Origin: Pseudomonadota bacterium
GTDB taxonomy: Bacteria > Pseudomonadota > Gammaproteobacteria > Burkholderiales > Burkholderiaceae_C
NCBI GenBank assembly: GCA_023387335.1
Contig: JAEWIF010000004.1
Span: 327,934 to 391,933, forward strand
Direction: 5' to 3'
Length of the DNA stretch: 64,000 nucleotides
The notes below the pieces were generated by a model, which made no database searches, had not been told where the DNA came from, and saw only the letters and a list, made by a program, of their open reading frames with translations. Positions 17,872-26,316 of the stretch are shown one piece after another (positions within the stretch are counted from its first letter, which is position 1; each line of letters begins with the position of its first letter). Position numbers and translations under genes: made by a program.

Positions 17872-18777
17872 ATGCTGTTCGTCGCCCCGAGTGGCGGCGC
17901 CGGCACGCTGGAGCGGCAGGAGCGGCGTTTCGCGCTCGCCCTGTTCGCCCCGGCGTTCCTGCTGCTGCTGATCACCACCACCGCGCCGCTGGTGTTCCTG
18001 GCCTGGAACAGCCTGCAGAAGCTGGACATGAGCATGCCCTGGCTGTCCGGCTTCGCGGGGCTGGACAACTACACCAAGATGGGCGGCGATCCGCGGTTCT
18101 GGAGTTCGCTCTGGCTCACCTTCATCTACACCGCGTCGACGGTGGTGCTGCAGGTGGTGATCGGCCTGTCGCTCGCGCTGCTGGTGCTGCGCATCCCCAA
18201 GGGGCAGGGCCTGCTGCGCGTGGCGGCGATCCTGCCGATCGTGCTGGCGCCGGTGGTGGTGGGCCTGTTCTGGCGCACGCTGGTGCTCTCGCCCGATGTC
18301 GGCCTGGTGGACCTGGTCACGCGCACGCTCGGCCTGGGCAGCCACAACTGGCTAGGCGACCCGCAGCTGGCGCTGATCTCGGTGATCGCCATCCACACCT
18401 GGCAGTGGACGCCGTTCGCCTTCCTGGTGCTGCTGGCGACGCTGGCCACGCTGCCGCCCGACGTCTATGAGGCCGCGCGGCTGGACCGCGCGAGCGCGTG
18501 GCAGCGCTTCCGCTTCATCACGCTGCCGCTGATCCGGCCGGCGGTGGTGATGGTGGTGATCCTGCGCACGATGACGGCGCTCTCCGCCTTCGCGGCGATC
18601 TTCGCGGCCACCGGCGGCGGGCCGGGCACCTCGACCGAGATTCTCAATCTCTACGCGTACCGCACCTCGTTCACCGAACTGAACATCGGCTACGGCTCCT
18701 CGCTCGCGATGGTGCTGCTGGCGATCACGGTGTTCGTGTCCTGGCTGCTGTTCCGCCGCAGGAAGGCGCGCACATGA
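17872..18777 (+). CDS. ABC transporter permease (MalF/UgpA type)
   Basis: A 301-residue inner-membrane permease with about six transmembrane helices. The cytoplasmic EAA loop that docks onto the ATPase reads EAARLDRASAWQRFRFITLPLIRPA. It starts 7 bases after the binding-protein gene and ends in a 4-nt overlap with the second permease. With the second permease and the UgpC-type ATPase it forms the channel of a carbohydrate-type importer. Length and topology match family members; substrate cannot be read from it. Confidence 0.92.
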   Translation: MLFVAPSGGAGTLERQERRFALALFAPAFLLLLITTTAPLVFLAWNSLQKLDMSMPWLSGFAGLDNYTKMGGDPRFWSSLWLTFIYTASTVVLQVVIGLSLALLVLRIPKGQGLLRVAAILPIVLAPVVVGLFWRTLVLSPDVGLVDLVTRTLGLGSHNWLGDPQLALISVIAIHTWQWTPFAFLVLLATLATLPPDVYEAARLDRASAWQRFRFITLPLIRPAVVMVVILRTMTALSAFAAIFAATGGGPGTSTEILNLYAYRTSFTELNIGYGSSLAMVLLAITVFVSWLLFRRRKART

Positions 18778-19613
18778 ACCGTCGTCTTCCTCGCACCGTC
18801 ACGCTCTACGTGATCGCCGGCCTGCTGGTGTCGGTGTGGGCCTTCCCCGTGCTGTGGGCGCTGCTCACCTCGTTCAAGACCGAGCGCGACGTGCTGGCCT
18901 ATCCGCCGCTGCTGGTGTTCACGCCCACCCTGGCCAACTACCGCGACGTGCTGTGGGGACCCGCATCGATCCTGCCGAACCTGTGGTCCAGCATGGTGGT
19001 GAGCGTGGGCGCGACCGTGTTCACCATGTTGTTCGCCGTGCCTGCCGCCTACGCGCTGGCGCGGCTGCGCTATCCAGGCAAGCGGGCCAGCGGCTTCTAC
19101 GTGCTGGCCACGCAGATGCTGCCGCCAGTGGGCCTGATCATTCCCTACTACCTGGTGCTGCAGCGCGTCGGCGGGCTGGACACCTACAGCGGCCTGGTGG
19201 CGATCTACCTCACCTTCTCGCTGCCGTTCGCGATCTGGCTGATGGTCTCGTACTTCGAGGACCTGCCCTACGAGATGGAAGAGGCCGCGCTGCTGGACCG
19301 CGCCGGGCGGCTGCGCGCGCTCTGGTACGTGATCCTTCCGCAGGTGCGCGGCGGCATCGCGGTGACGACGGTGTTCGTGTTCCTCAACGCGTGGAACGAA
19401 TTCATGTTCGCGGTGGTGCTGGGCGGCAACAAGGTCCGTCCGGTCACGGTGGCGATGTTCAATTTCATTTCAGTCGAGCAGACGCAGTGGGCGCGCCTGG
19501 CCGCCGGCGCGATGGTGGCGATGGCGCCCGTCATCCTGGTCGGCCTGCTGGCGCAGCGGCACATCGTCAAGGGGCTCACCGTGGGCGCGGTCAAGGGAGG
19601 TGGCCGGCGATGA
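18774..19613 (+). CDS. ABC transporter permease (MalG/UgpE type)
   Basis: A 279-residue permease forming a heterodimer with the preceding one. Its N-terminus has a membrane helix followed by LLTSFKTERDVLAYPP, typical of MalG/UgpE, and the EAA loop reads EEAALLDRAGRLRALWYVILPQVRGG. The ATG at 18774 overlaps the upstream stop; the open frame extends earlier but inside the first permease. Its own stop overlaps the ATPase gene by 4 nt, so the four importer genes are tightly coupled. Confidence 0.92.
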   Translation: MNRRLPRTVTLYVIAGLLVSVWAFPVLWALLTSFKTERDVLAYPPLLVFTPTLANYRDVLWGPASILPNLWSSMVVSVGATVFTMLFAVPAAYALARLRYPGKRASGFYVLATQMLPPVGLIIPYYLVLQRVGGLDTYSGLVAIYLTFSLPFAIWLMVSYFEDLPYEMEEAALLDRAGRLRALWYVILPQVRGGIAVTTVFVFLNAWNEFMFAVVLGGNKVRPVTVAMFNFISVEQTQWARLAAGAMVAMAPVILVGLLAQRHIVKGLTVGAVKGGGRR

Positions 19614-20668
19614 ACAAGAAGCAAGGCAACGTGCGCCTGTCCGGCGTGGTCAAGCGGCACGGCGAAACCACCGTGCTGCACGGCGTGGACCTGGAGATCC
19701 GCGCGGGCGAGTTCTTCGTGCTGCTCGGGCCCTCGGGTTCCGGCAAGACGACGACGCTGCGCATCCTGGCGGGGCTGGAGCAGGTCAGCGAAGGCCAGGT
19801 GCACATGGACGAGGTCGACGTCACCGGCGCCGAGCCGGGCGAGCGCGACGTCGCCATGGTGTTCCAGAGCTACGCGCTCTATCCGCACATGACGGTGGCC
19901 GAGAACATCGGCTTCCCGCTGAAGATGGTGGGCACGCCGCGCGAGCAGACCGACAAGGCGGTGCAGGACGCGGCCGCGCGGGTGAGCATCGGCCACCTGC
20001 TGGCGCGCCGGCCCGGCCAGCTGTCGGGCGGGCAGCAGCAGCGCGTGGCGCTGGCGCGCGCCATCGTGCGGCAGCCCAAGCTGTTCCTGCTGGACGAGCC
20101 GCTCTCGAACCTGGACGCCAAGCTGCGGCTGGAGACGCGCCTGGAGCTCAAGCAGCTGCAGCGCTCTCTGGGCGTCACCACCGTCTACGTCACGCACGAC
20201 CAGGAAGAGGCGATGACGCTCGCCGACCGCGTGGCCGTCTTCATGGACGGCCGCATCGTGCAGGTGGCGACGCCGCGCGACATCTACAGCCGGCCCGCGC
20301 AGGTGTCCGTGGCCGGCTTCATCGGCACGCCGCCGATGAACCTGGTGCCCGCCTCCTGGCAGGGCGACACGGTGGTGCTGGACGGCGTGGCGCATCCGGT
20401 GGCCGCGTCGACGGCGCAGGCGCGCGAAGTGGTGCTGGGCGTGCGGCCCGGCGAACTGCGCGCGGGCACCGGCGGCACGCCGGCGCGCGTGGAATACGTC
20501 GAGGAACTGGGCGACCACTGCATCGTGGATCTGCAGGCCGGCGGCCAGCGGATGAAGCTCAAGGCCGATGGCGCCGCGCGCCTGGGCGAAGGCGCCACCA
20601 CGTCGCTGAGCTTCGCGCCGAATGCCGCCCACATCTTCGACCGCGCGAGCGGCGAGCGACTGAACTGA
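19610..20668 (+). CDS. ABC transporter ATP-binding protein (UgpC/MalK type)
   Basis: A 352-residue ATPase that powers the importer. Walker A is GPSGSGKTT near residue 40, the Q-loop MVFQSYALYPHMTVAENI, the signature LSGGQQQRVALARA, Walker B LFLLDEPLSNLDAKLR and the switch His in VTHDQEEAMT. A C-terminal TOBE-like domain (about 240-345) may carry regulatory contacts as in MalK. The sulfatase gene starts 22 bases after it. Such subunits are often shared between importers, so a wider role is possible. Confidence 0.93.
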   Translation: MNKKQGNVRLSGVVKRHGETTVLHGVDLEIRAGEFFVLLGPSGSGKTTTLRILAGLEQVSEGQVHMDEVDVTGAEPGERDVAMVFQSYALYPHMTVAENIGFPLKMVGTPREQTDKAVQDAAARVSIGHLLARRPGQLSGGQQQRVALARAIVRQPKLFLLDEPLSNLDAKLRLETRLELKQLQRSLGVTTVYVTHDQEEAMTLADRVAVFMDGRIVQVATPRDIYSRPAQVSVAGFIGTPPMNLVPASWQGDTVVLDGVAHPVAASTAQAREVVLGVRPGELRAGTGGTPARVEYVEELGDHCIVDLQAGGQRMKLKADGAARLGEGATTSLSFAPNAAHIFDRASGERLN

Positions 20669-20690
20669 TCGCACTCAAGAAGGAATCGCG

Positions 20691-22310
20691 ATGGACAAGA
20701 AGCGCCCCAACATCCTGCTCATCCTGAACGACGACATGGGCTACTCGGACATCGGCTGCTACGGCGGCGAGGTCGAGACTCCCAACCTGGACCGGCTGGC
20801 CGCCAACGGCCTGCGGTTCTCGCAGTTCTACAACACGGCGCGCTGCAGCCCGTCGCGCGCGTCGCTGCTCACCGGCCTGCATCCGCACCAGACCGGCATC
20901 GGCATCCTCACCTACGACTCGGGTCCCGAGGGCTACGCCGGCAACCTGAACCAGCGCTGCGCCACCATCCCCGAGGTGTTGAAGCAGGCCGGCTATCGCA
21001 GCTACCTGAGCGGCAAGTGGCACGTGTCGAGCAACCTGAAGGAGCCGACCGATTCCTGGCCGATGCAGCGCGGCTTCGACGACTTCTTCGGCACCATCAT
21101 CGGCGCCGGCAGCTTCTACGACCCCAACACGCTGACGCGCCGCAACGAGAACGCCGAGCACGAGGCGCGCGCGCCGGGCTTCTTCTACACCGACGCCATC
21201 AACGACGAGGCGGTGAAGTTCCTGCGCCGGCACAAGGCCGAGCATCCGGACAAGCCCTTCTTCCAGTACGTGGCCCACACCGCGCCGCACTGGCCGCTGC
21301 ATGCGCACCCGGAAGACATCGCCAGGTACAAGGGCCGCTTCGACGAGGGCTGGGACAGCCTGCGCGAGAAGCGCCTGGAGCGGCTGGTGGCCAGTGGCAT
21401 CCTGGACAAGCAGTGGAAGCTCACCGGCCGCGATCCGCGCCAGCCGCCCTGGACCGACGCCGAGCACAAGGCCTGGCTGGCCAACTGCATGGAGGTGTAC
21501 GCCGCCCAGATCGACCGGATGGACCAGGGCATCGGCCGCATCATCGCCGCGCTGCAGGACATGGGCGAGCTGGACAACACGCTGGTGATCTTCCTGTCCG
21601 ACAACGGCGCCTGCGCCGAGGACATCCCGGAAGGCGTGAGCATCGACGAACTGGTGAACAAGCTGATGATCGCGCGCTCGCACACCCGCGACGGCCGCGT
21701 CGTGCGCATCGGCAACAACCCCGACATCGCGCCCGGCCCCGAGGATACGTACCAGAGCTACGGCCAGGCCTGGGCCAACCTCTCGAACACGCCGTTCCGC
21801 CTGTACAAGCACTGGACGCACGAGGGCGGCATCAGCACGCCGCTGATCTTCCATTGGCCCCAGGGCATCGCGCAGAAGGGCGAGATCCGCCACACGCCGG
21901 GCTACCTGCCGGACATCATGGCGACGCTCGTCGACGTCGCGGGCGTGCCATACCCGCAGCAGCTGGACGGCCGCAGCATCCTGCCGCTGGAAGGCCATTC
22001 GCTGAAGCAGTCGTTCCCCCAGGACGCCGGGCAGCGTCCGCCGATGTTCTGGGAGCACGAAGGCAACGGCGCCATGCGCGACGGCCGCTGGAAGCTGGTG
22101 CGCGAGTACCCCAGGGACTGGGAGCTGTACGACATGGAGGCCGACCGCACCGAGACGCGCAACCTGGCCGGCCAGTTCCCCGAGCGCGTGGCGGCCATGA
22201 AGCGGGCCTATGAAGAGTGGGCCGCGCGCTGCGGCGTGCTGCCGCGCGACAAGATCGTGGCGCTGATGCGCAGCCAGGGCGTCACCAAGGCCTTCTGGGA
22301 AGACGAGTGA
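20691..22310 (+). CDS. Cytoplasmic arylsulfatase (AtsA-like, formylglycine-type)
   Basis: A 539-residue sulfatase. The N-terminus holds the metal-binding segment LLILNDDMGYSDIG; the CxPSR consensus for conversion to formylglycine is CSPSR with Cys52, followed by ASLLTG. Other family features are SGKWH, HTAPHWPLH and LSDNGA. Size and lack of a signal peptide match P. aeruginosa AtsA, which hydrolyses aryl sulfate esters in the cytoplasm. It thus fits a scheme in which the ABC importer brings a sulfate ester inside for hydrolysis. AAGGAATCG precedes the ATG. The stop overlaps the GTG start of the activating enzyme gene. Confidence 0.93.
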   Translation: MDKKRPNILLILNDDMGYSDIGCYGGEVETPNLDRLAANGLRFSQFYNTARCSPSRASLLTGLHPHQTGIGILTYDSGPEGYAGNLNQRCATIPEVLKQAGYRSYLSGKWHVSSNLKEPTDSWPMQRGFDDFFGTIIGAGSFYDPNTLTRRNENAEHEARAPGFFYTDAINDEAVKFLRRHKAEHPDKPFFQYVAHTAPHWPLHAHPEDIARYKGRFDEGWDSLREKRLERLVASGILDKQWKLTGRDPRQPPWTDAEHKAWLANCMEVYAAQIDRMDQGIGRIIAALQDMGELDNTLVIFLSDNGACAEDIPEGVSIDELVNKLMIARSHTRDGRVVRIGNNPDIAPGPEDTYQSYGQAWANLSNTPFRLYKHWTHEGGISTPLIFHWPQGIAQKGEIRHTPGYLPDIMATLVDVAGVPYPQQLDGRSILPLEGHSLKQSFPQDAGQRPPMFWEHEGNGAMRDGRWKLVREYPRDWELYDMEADRTETRNLAGQFPERVAAMKRAYEEWAARCGVLPRDKIVALMRSQGVTKAFWEDE

Positions 22311-23269
22311 AATCCTGCTGCGTCCCGGGCCGCGAGGGCGCCGCCACGGTGGCGGTGCCGTTGCAGGCCGGACGCGCGGGTTCGGACGCGGCGCGCATCG
22401 ACTGGGTCGAGCTGCCGGGTGGCCGGTTCCTGATGGGGACGGACGCGGTCGAGGAAGGTTTCGCGGAAGACGGCGAAGGCCCGGCGCGCGAGGTGGAGCT
22501 GGCGTCGTTCGCCATCGCGCGCACGGCGGTCACCAACGCGCAGTTCCGCGCCTTCGTGCGCGCCACTTCGTACATCACCGAGGCCGAGCAGGCCGGCTCG
22601 TCGTTCGTGTTCTGGCTGCAGGTCGAGCCGGAGCGCCGCGCCGCGATCCGCCAGGTGTCGCGCGAGCTGCCCTGGTGGCTGCCGGTGGAAGGCGCCTGCT
22701 GGCAGCGGCCGGCCGGGCCCGGTAGCTGGATCCACGATCGGCTGGACCATCCGGTGGTGCACGTCTCCTGGAACGATGCCGCCGCGTACTGCGCCTGGGC
22801 GGGAGCGCAGCTGCCGACCGAGGCGCAGTGGGAGTTCGCCGCGCGCGGCGGGCTGGCCGGAAAGCGCTATGCCTGGGGCGACGAGCTCGAGCCGGGAGGA
22901 CAGCGGCGCTGCAACATCTGGCAGGGCGAGTTCCCCTCGAAGCCGGCCCCGGGCTGGTCGCCCGGCACGGTGCCGGCCGGCGACTTCGAGCCGAACGGCT
23001 GGGGCCTGCGCCAGATGGCCGGCAACACCTGGGAGTGGTGCGCCGACTGGGCCAGCCCCGACTACCACCGCAGCACCGCGGCGCGCGATCCGCTGCAGGA
23101 CAAGCCGACGGGCCGGCGCTCGCTGCGCGGTGGATCGTTCCTCTGCCACGAGTCGTACTGCAACCGCTACCGGGTGGCGGCGCGCGGCTCCAACACGCCG
23201 GACAGCAGCGCGGGCAACTGCGGCTTTCGCGTCGTCGCCCTTGCCGGCGCCAGCCGCCGGTCAGTGTGA
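22307..23269 (+). CDS. Formylglycine-generating enzyme, sulfatase activator
   Basis: A 320-residue FGE-sulfatase domain protein. The segment FLCHESYCNRYR places the catalytic cysteines at 280 and 285, five apart, as for Cys336/Cys341 in human FGE, followed by the conserved RGSNTPDSSAGNCGFR. The N-terminal GGRFLMGTD and central WNDAAAYCAWAG and RLPTEA-like QLPTEAQWEFAARGG are also typical. It oxidises the sulfatase Cys52 to formylglycine using copper and O2. The start is GTG at 22307, overlapping the sulfatase stop by 4 nt; no ATG fits. No signal peptide, so enzyme and substrate meet in the cytoplasm. Confidence 0.93.
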   Translation: MKSCCVPGREGAATVAVPLQAGRAGSDAARIDWVELPGGRFLMGTDAVEEGFAEDGEGPAREVELASFAIARTAVTNAQFRAFVRATSYITEAEQAGSSFVFWLQVEPERRAAIRQVSRELPWWLPVEGACWQRPAGPGSWIHDRLDHPVVHVSWNDAAAYCAWAGAQLPTEAQWEFAARGGLAGKRYAWGDELEPGGQRRCNIWQGEFPSKPAPGWSPGTVPAGDFEPNGWGLRQMAGNTWEWCADWASPDYHRSTAARDPLQDKPTGRRSLRGGSFLCHESYCNRYRVAARGSNTPDSSAGNCGFRVVALAGASRRSV

Positions 23270-23301
23270 GGCGGCCGGTCGCTGGGGGACAATCGAGGGT
23301 G

Positions 23302-24876
23302 ATGACAAGACAAGAAGCATGGGCCCGGCTGGCCTCGGCCGGGCCTTTTGACGTGGTGGTGGTGGGAGGAGGAGCGACGGGGCTGGGCGTGGCCCTGGAC
23401 GCGGCGGCGCGCGGGTTTTCGGTGGCGCTGCTCGAATCCCACGACTTCGGCGGCGGCACCTCTTCGCGGGCGACCAAGCTGGTCCACGGCGGCGTGCGCT
23501 ACCTGGCGCAGGGCAACATCGCGCTGGTGCGCGAGGCGCTCCACGAGCGCACCGTGCTGCTGCGCAACGCGCCGCACCTGGCGCAGCCGCTGGCCTTCGT
23601 CATGCCTTCGTACAAGATGTGGGAGACGCCGTTCTACGGAACGGGCCTGAAGCTGTACGACGCGCTGGCCGGCAAGGCGGGACTGGCGCCGACCCGCTTC
23701 CTTTCACGTTCCGAGACCCTGGCGGCCCTGCCGACCGCGCAGGCGGCCGGCCTCAAGGGCGGCGTCGAGTACTGGGACGGCCAGTTCGACGATGCGCGGC
23801 TGGCGCTGGCGCTGGCGCGCACGGCCGAGGCCAAGGGCGCGGTGCTGCTCAATTACTGCCCCGTCACCGGGTTGCTGCATGAAGGCGGCAAGCTGGTCGG
23901 CGTGCGCGCCGAGGACCGCGAGACCGGCCGCAGCCTGGAAGTGAGGGCGCGCTGCGTCATCAACGCCGCCGGCGTCTGGGTGGACCAGCTGCGCGAGCTC
24001 GATGGACAGGCGGTCGGCAAGCCGGTGCGGCCGATGGTGGCGCCCAGCCAGGGCGTGCACGTGGTGGTCGACCGCAAGTTCCTGCCGGGCCGGCACGCGC
24101 TGATGGTGCCCAAGACCGCCGATGGGCGCGTGCTGTTCGGCGTGCCGTGGCTGGGCAAGGTCATCCTGGGCACGACCGACACGCCGCGCACCGACATGCC
24201 GCGCGAGCCGCGGCCGTTCGAGGAGGAACTGGCCTTCATCCTCGGCGAGGCGCGCCGCTACCTGTCCACGGCGCCCACGCTGGCTGATGTCCGCAGCGTC
24301 TGGGTCGGGCTGCGTCCGCTGGTCAAGCCGCAGGACGACAACGGCGGCCACACCAAGGCGATCAGCCGCGAGCACACCGTGCTGGTGAGCCGCTCCGGCC
24401 TGGTCACGGTGACCGGCGGCAAGTGGACCACCTACCGCGCCATGGCCGAGGACGTGCTCGATCGCTGCTTCGAGGCGCAGCTCCTGTCGGCCTCCGTGGG
24501 CGGAGTGACCACCAACTTGAAGCTGGTCGGTGGGGATGTCGCGCCGTCCGCCGCGGTGCCGATCTGCGAGGCCCCCGGTCTCCATGCGTACGGCTCGGAA
24601 GCCGCGCGGGTCCAGGCGCTGCCGGGCGCCGGCGCCGAACTGGGCGGCGGCCTGACCGAAGCGATGGTGCGGTTCGCCGCCCGCGAGGAATACGCGCGGA
24701 CGGTGGAAGACGTGCTGGCGCGGCGGTCGCGCCTGCTGTTCCTGGATGCCGCCCTGGCCGCCCGCCTGGGGCCGGTGGTCGCCCGGCTCCTGCGCGAGGA
24801 AACCGGCGCCGACCCGCGCGAATCCGACTTCGCCGGGCTGGCCGCCGGCTACCTGCCGCTGCGCCAGCCGGCGTGA
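23302..24876 (+). CDS. glpD: FAD-dependent glycerol-3-phosphate dehydrogenase
   Basis: A 524-residue membrane-associated flavoenzyme that oxidises sn-glycerol-3-phosphate to dihydroxyacetone phosphate and feeds electrons to quinone. The FAD-binding VVVGGGATGLG lies at about residues 20-30, and family signatures include GGGTSSRATKLVHGGVRYL, TTDTP and GGKWTTYRAMAED. The C-terminal DAO_C domain covers about 400-510. The ATG at 23302 follows GAGGGTG; a GTG three bases upstream is an alternative. It begins 32 bases after the FGE gene with no terminator between, so it may belong to the sulfatase operon, giving the importer product a route to central metabolism. Confidence 0.92.
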   Translation: MTRQEAWARLASAGPFDVVVVGGGATGLGVALDAAARGFSVALLESHDFGGGTSSRATKLVHGGVRYLAQGNIALVREALHERTVLLRNAPHLAQPLAFVMPSYKMWETPFYGTGLKLYDALAGKAGLAPTRFLSRSETLAALPTAQAAGLKGGVEYWDGQFDDARLALALARTAEAKGAVLLNYCPVTGLLHEGGKLVGVRAEDRETGRSLEVRARCVINAAGVWVDQLRELDGQAVGKPVRPMVAPSQGVHVVVDRKFLPGRHALMVPKTADGRVLFGVPWLGKVILGTTDTPRTDMPREPRPFEEELAFILGEARRYLSTAPTLADVRSVWVGLRPLVKPQDDNGGHTKAISREHTVLVSRSGLVTVTGGKWTTYRAMAEDVLDRCFEAQLLSASVGGVTTNLKLVGGDVAPSAAVPICEAPGLHAYGSEAARVQALPGAGAELGGGLTEAMVRFAAREEYARTVEDVLARRSRLLFLDAALAARLGPVVARLLREETGADPRESDFAGLAAGYLPLRQPA

Positions 24877-24899
24877 AGCCCCGCCTTTGCAGGCGCCGT

Positions 24900-24927
24900 T
24901 TGACAAGGCCTGTGGATAAGGCATAAT
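24900..24927 (+). promoter_or_regulatory. Sigma-70 promoter of the spc ribosomal operon
   Basis: A perfect TTGACA -35 box at 24900-24905, a 16-bp spacer and a CATAAT -10 box at 24922-24927. It lies 24 bases after the glpD stop and about 140 bases before rplN. Strength fits a ribosomal operon. It shows that rplN begins its own transcription unit here instead of being read through from an S10 operon. Confidence 0.82.
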
Positions 24928-24932
24928 CGCGG

Positions 24933-25066
24933 GCTCGCCTGTTTTTTGGGCGAGCTATCTGCCTTCCCGGAGGCGCCAGGTGTGCCAGGCGCCGACGACA
25001 GGCCCAAGACTGACCTGATTTGCCGGCATGGTGCCGGCGCCTCAGGGAAAAGTTGGGAATACACAA
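24933..25066 (+). promoter_or_regulatory. Structured 5' leader of the rplN operon
   Basis: The first bases of the predicted transcript form a 7-bp hairpin GCTCGCC/GGCGAGC (24933-24955) with a U-rich loop. Further GC-rich inverted repeats follow, including a GCCGGC stem at 25022-25038. No U-tract follows, so these are not terminators. The leader may stabilise the mRNA or serve autoregulation by a ribosomal protein; no known binding motif was recognised. Confidence 0.45.
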
Positions 25067-25435
25067 ATGATCCAGACTGAATCCCGGCTCGAAGTCGCCG
25101 ACAACACGGGCGCGAAGTCCGTGCTTTGCATCAAGGTGCTCGGTGGCTCCAAGCGTCGCTACGCCAGCGTGGGCGACATCATCAAGGTGAGCATCAAGGA
25201 AGCCGCTCCCCGCGGTCGCGTCAAGAAGGGCGAGGTCTACAGCGCCGTCGTGGTGCGCACCGCCAAGGGCATCCGCCGCGGTGATGGCTCGCTCGTGAAG
25301 TTCGACGGCAATGCCGCCGTGCTGCTCAACAACAAGCTGGAGCCGATCGGCACCCGCATCTTCGGCCCGGTGACGCGCGAGCTGCGCACCGAGAAGTTCA
25401 TGAAGATCGTGTCGCTGGCCCCCGAAGTCCTCTAA
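25067..25435 (+). CDS. rplN: Ribosomal protein uL14
   Basis: A 122-residue large-subunit protein, the normal length. It begins MIQTESRLEVADNTGAKS, the standard start of L14, and contains the SVGD and KRGVVVRT-like VVVRTAKGIRRGDGS segment that contacts 23S rRNA and L19. It is the first gene of the spc operon here, downstream of the strong promoter at 24900. Bases 24877-25066 before it hold only the promoter and leader. Confidence 0.98.
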   Translation: MIQTESRLEVADNTGAKSVLCIKVLGGSKRRYASVGDIIKVSIKEAAPRGRVKKGEVYSAVVVRTAKGIRRGDGSLVKFDGNAAVLLNNKLEPIGTRIFGPVTRELRTEKFMKIVSLAPEVL

Positions 25436-25447
25436 GGAACCGAAGAC

Positions 25448-25765
25448 ATGAACAAGATTCGCAAAGGCGACGAGGTCATCGTCCTCGCGGGCCGTGACAA
25501 GGGCAAGCGCGGCAAGGTCGTGCTGCGCAAGGACGACGACCGCGTGGTGGTCGAGGGCATCAACCTGGTGAAGAAGCACACCAAGCCCAACCCGATGAAG
25601 GGCACCACCGGCGGCATCGTGGAAAAGGCCATGCCGATCCACCAGTCCAACGTGGCGATCTTCAATCCCGCCACCGGCAAGGCCGACCGCGTCGGCATCA
25701 AGGTCCAGGACGACAAGCGCGTGCGCGTCTTCAAGTCCAGCGGCGAAGAGATCAAGGTGGCATGA
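25448..25765 (+). CDS. rplX: Ribosomal protein uL24
   Basis: A 105-residue assembly-initiator protein of the large subunit. It contains a KOW motif at about residues 5-35 (KGDEVIVLAGRDKGKRGKV) and the conserved GGIVEKAMPIHQSNVAI. It lies 12 bases after rplN, and its stop TGA overlaps an ATG of the next frame. Gene order and length are standard. Confidence 0.98.
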   Translation: MNKIRKGDEVIVLAGRDKGKRGKVVLRKDDDRVVVEGINLVKKHTKPNPMKGTTGGIVEKAMPIHQSNVAIFNPATGKADRVGIKVQDDKRVRVFKSSGEEIKVA

Positions 25766-25767
25766 CC

Positions 25768-26307
25768 ATGGCACGACTGCAACAGCACTATCGCGAGAAG
25801 GTCGCCCCCGAGCTGGCCAAGAAGTTCGGCTACAAGTCGCCGATGGAAATCCCGCGCCTCACCAAGATCACGCTGAACATGGGCGTGAGCGAGGCCGTGG
25901 CCGACAAGAAGGTGATGGACAACGCCGTCGGCGACCTGACCAAGATCGCCGGCCAGAAGCCCGTCGTGACGAAGGCCAAGAAGGCCATCGCCGGCTTCAA
26001 GATCCGCGAAGGCCAGGCCATCGGCTGCATGGTCACCCTGCGCGGCGAGAAGATGTACGAGTTCCTCGACCGTTTCGTCACCGTGGCCCTGCCCCGCGTG
26101 CGCGACTTCCGCGGCATCTCCGGCCGCGCCTTCGACGGCCGCGGCAACTACAACATCGGCGTGAAGGAACAGATCATCTTCCCCGAGATCGAGTACGACA
26201 AGGTCGACGCCCTGCGCGGCCTGAACATCAGCATCACCACATCGGCCAAGACCGACGAGGAAGCCAAGGCGCTCCTCCAGGGCTTCCGTTTCCCGTTCAA
26301 GAACTGA
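25768..26307 (+). CDS. rplE: Ribosomal protein uL5
   Basis: A 179-residue 5S rRNA-binding protein with the signatures ITLNMGVSEAVADKKV and GRGNYNIGVKEQIIFPEI. Two starts are possible: ATG at 25762, overlapping the rplX stop, and ATG at 25768. I chose 25768 because the AAGGTGG ribosome-binding site at 25754-25760 is 7 bases from it but only 1 from the other, and MARLQQHYREK is the usual N-terminus. Confidence 0.97.
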   Translation: MARLQQHYREKVAPELAKKFGYKSPMEIPRLTKITLNMGVSEAVADKKVMDNAVGDLTKIAGQKPVVTKAKKAIAGFKIREGQAIGCMVTLRGEKMYEFLDRFVTVALPRVRDFRGISGRAFDGRGNYNIGVKEQIIFPEIEYDKVDALRGLNISITTSAKTDEEAKALLQGFRFPFKN

Positions 26308-26316
26308 AGGTACATC

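Noticed and set aside
20691..22310. Phosphonate monoester hydrolase in place of arylsulfatase
   Set aside because: Those enzymes have a different nucleophile context as I recall it, whereas CSPSR and the overall size fit AtsA-type sulfatases better.
24899..25066. A terminator after glpD
   Set aside because: The U-rich stretch at 24942-24947 is in a hairpin loop, not after a stem, so it does not act as an intrinsic terminator.
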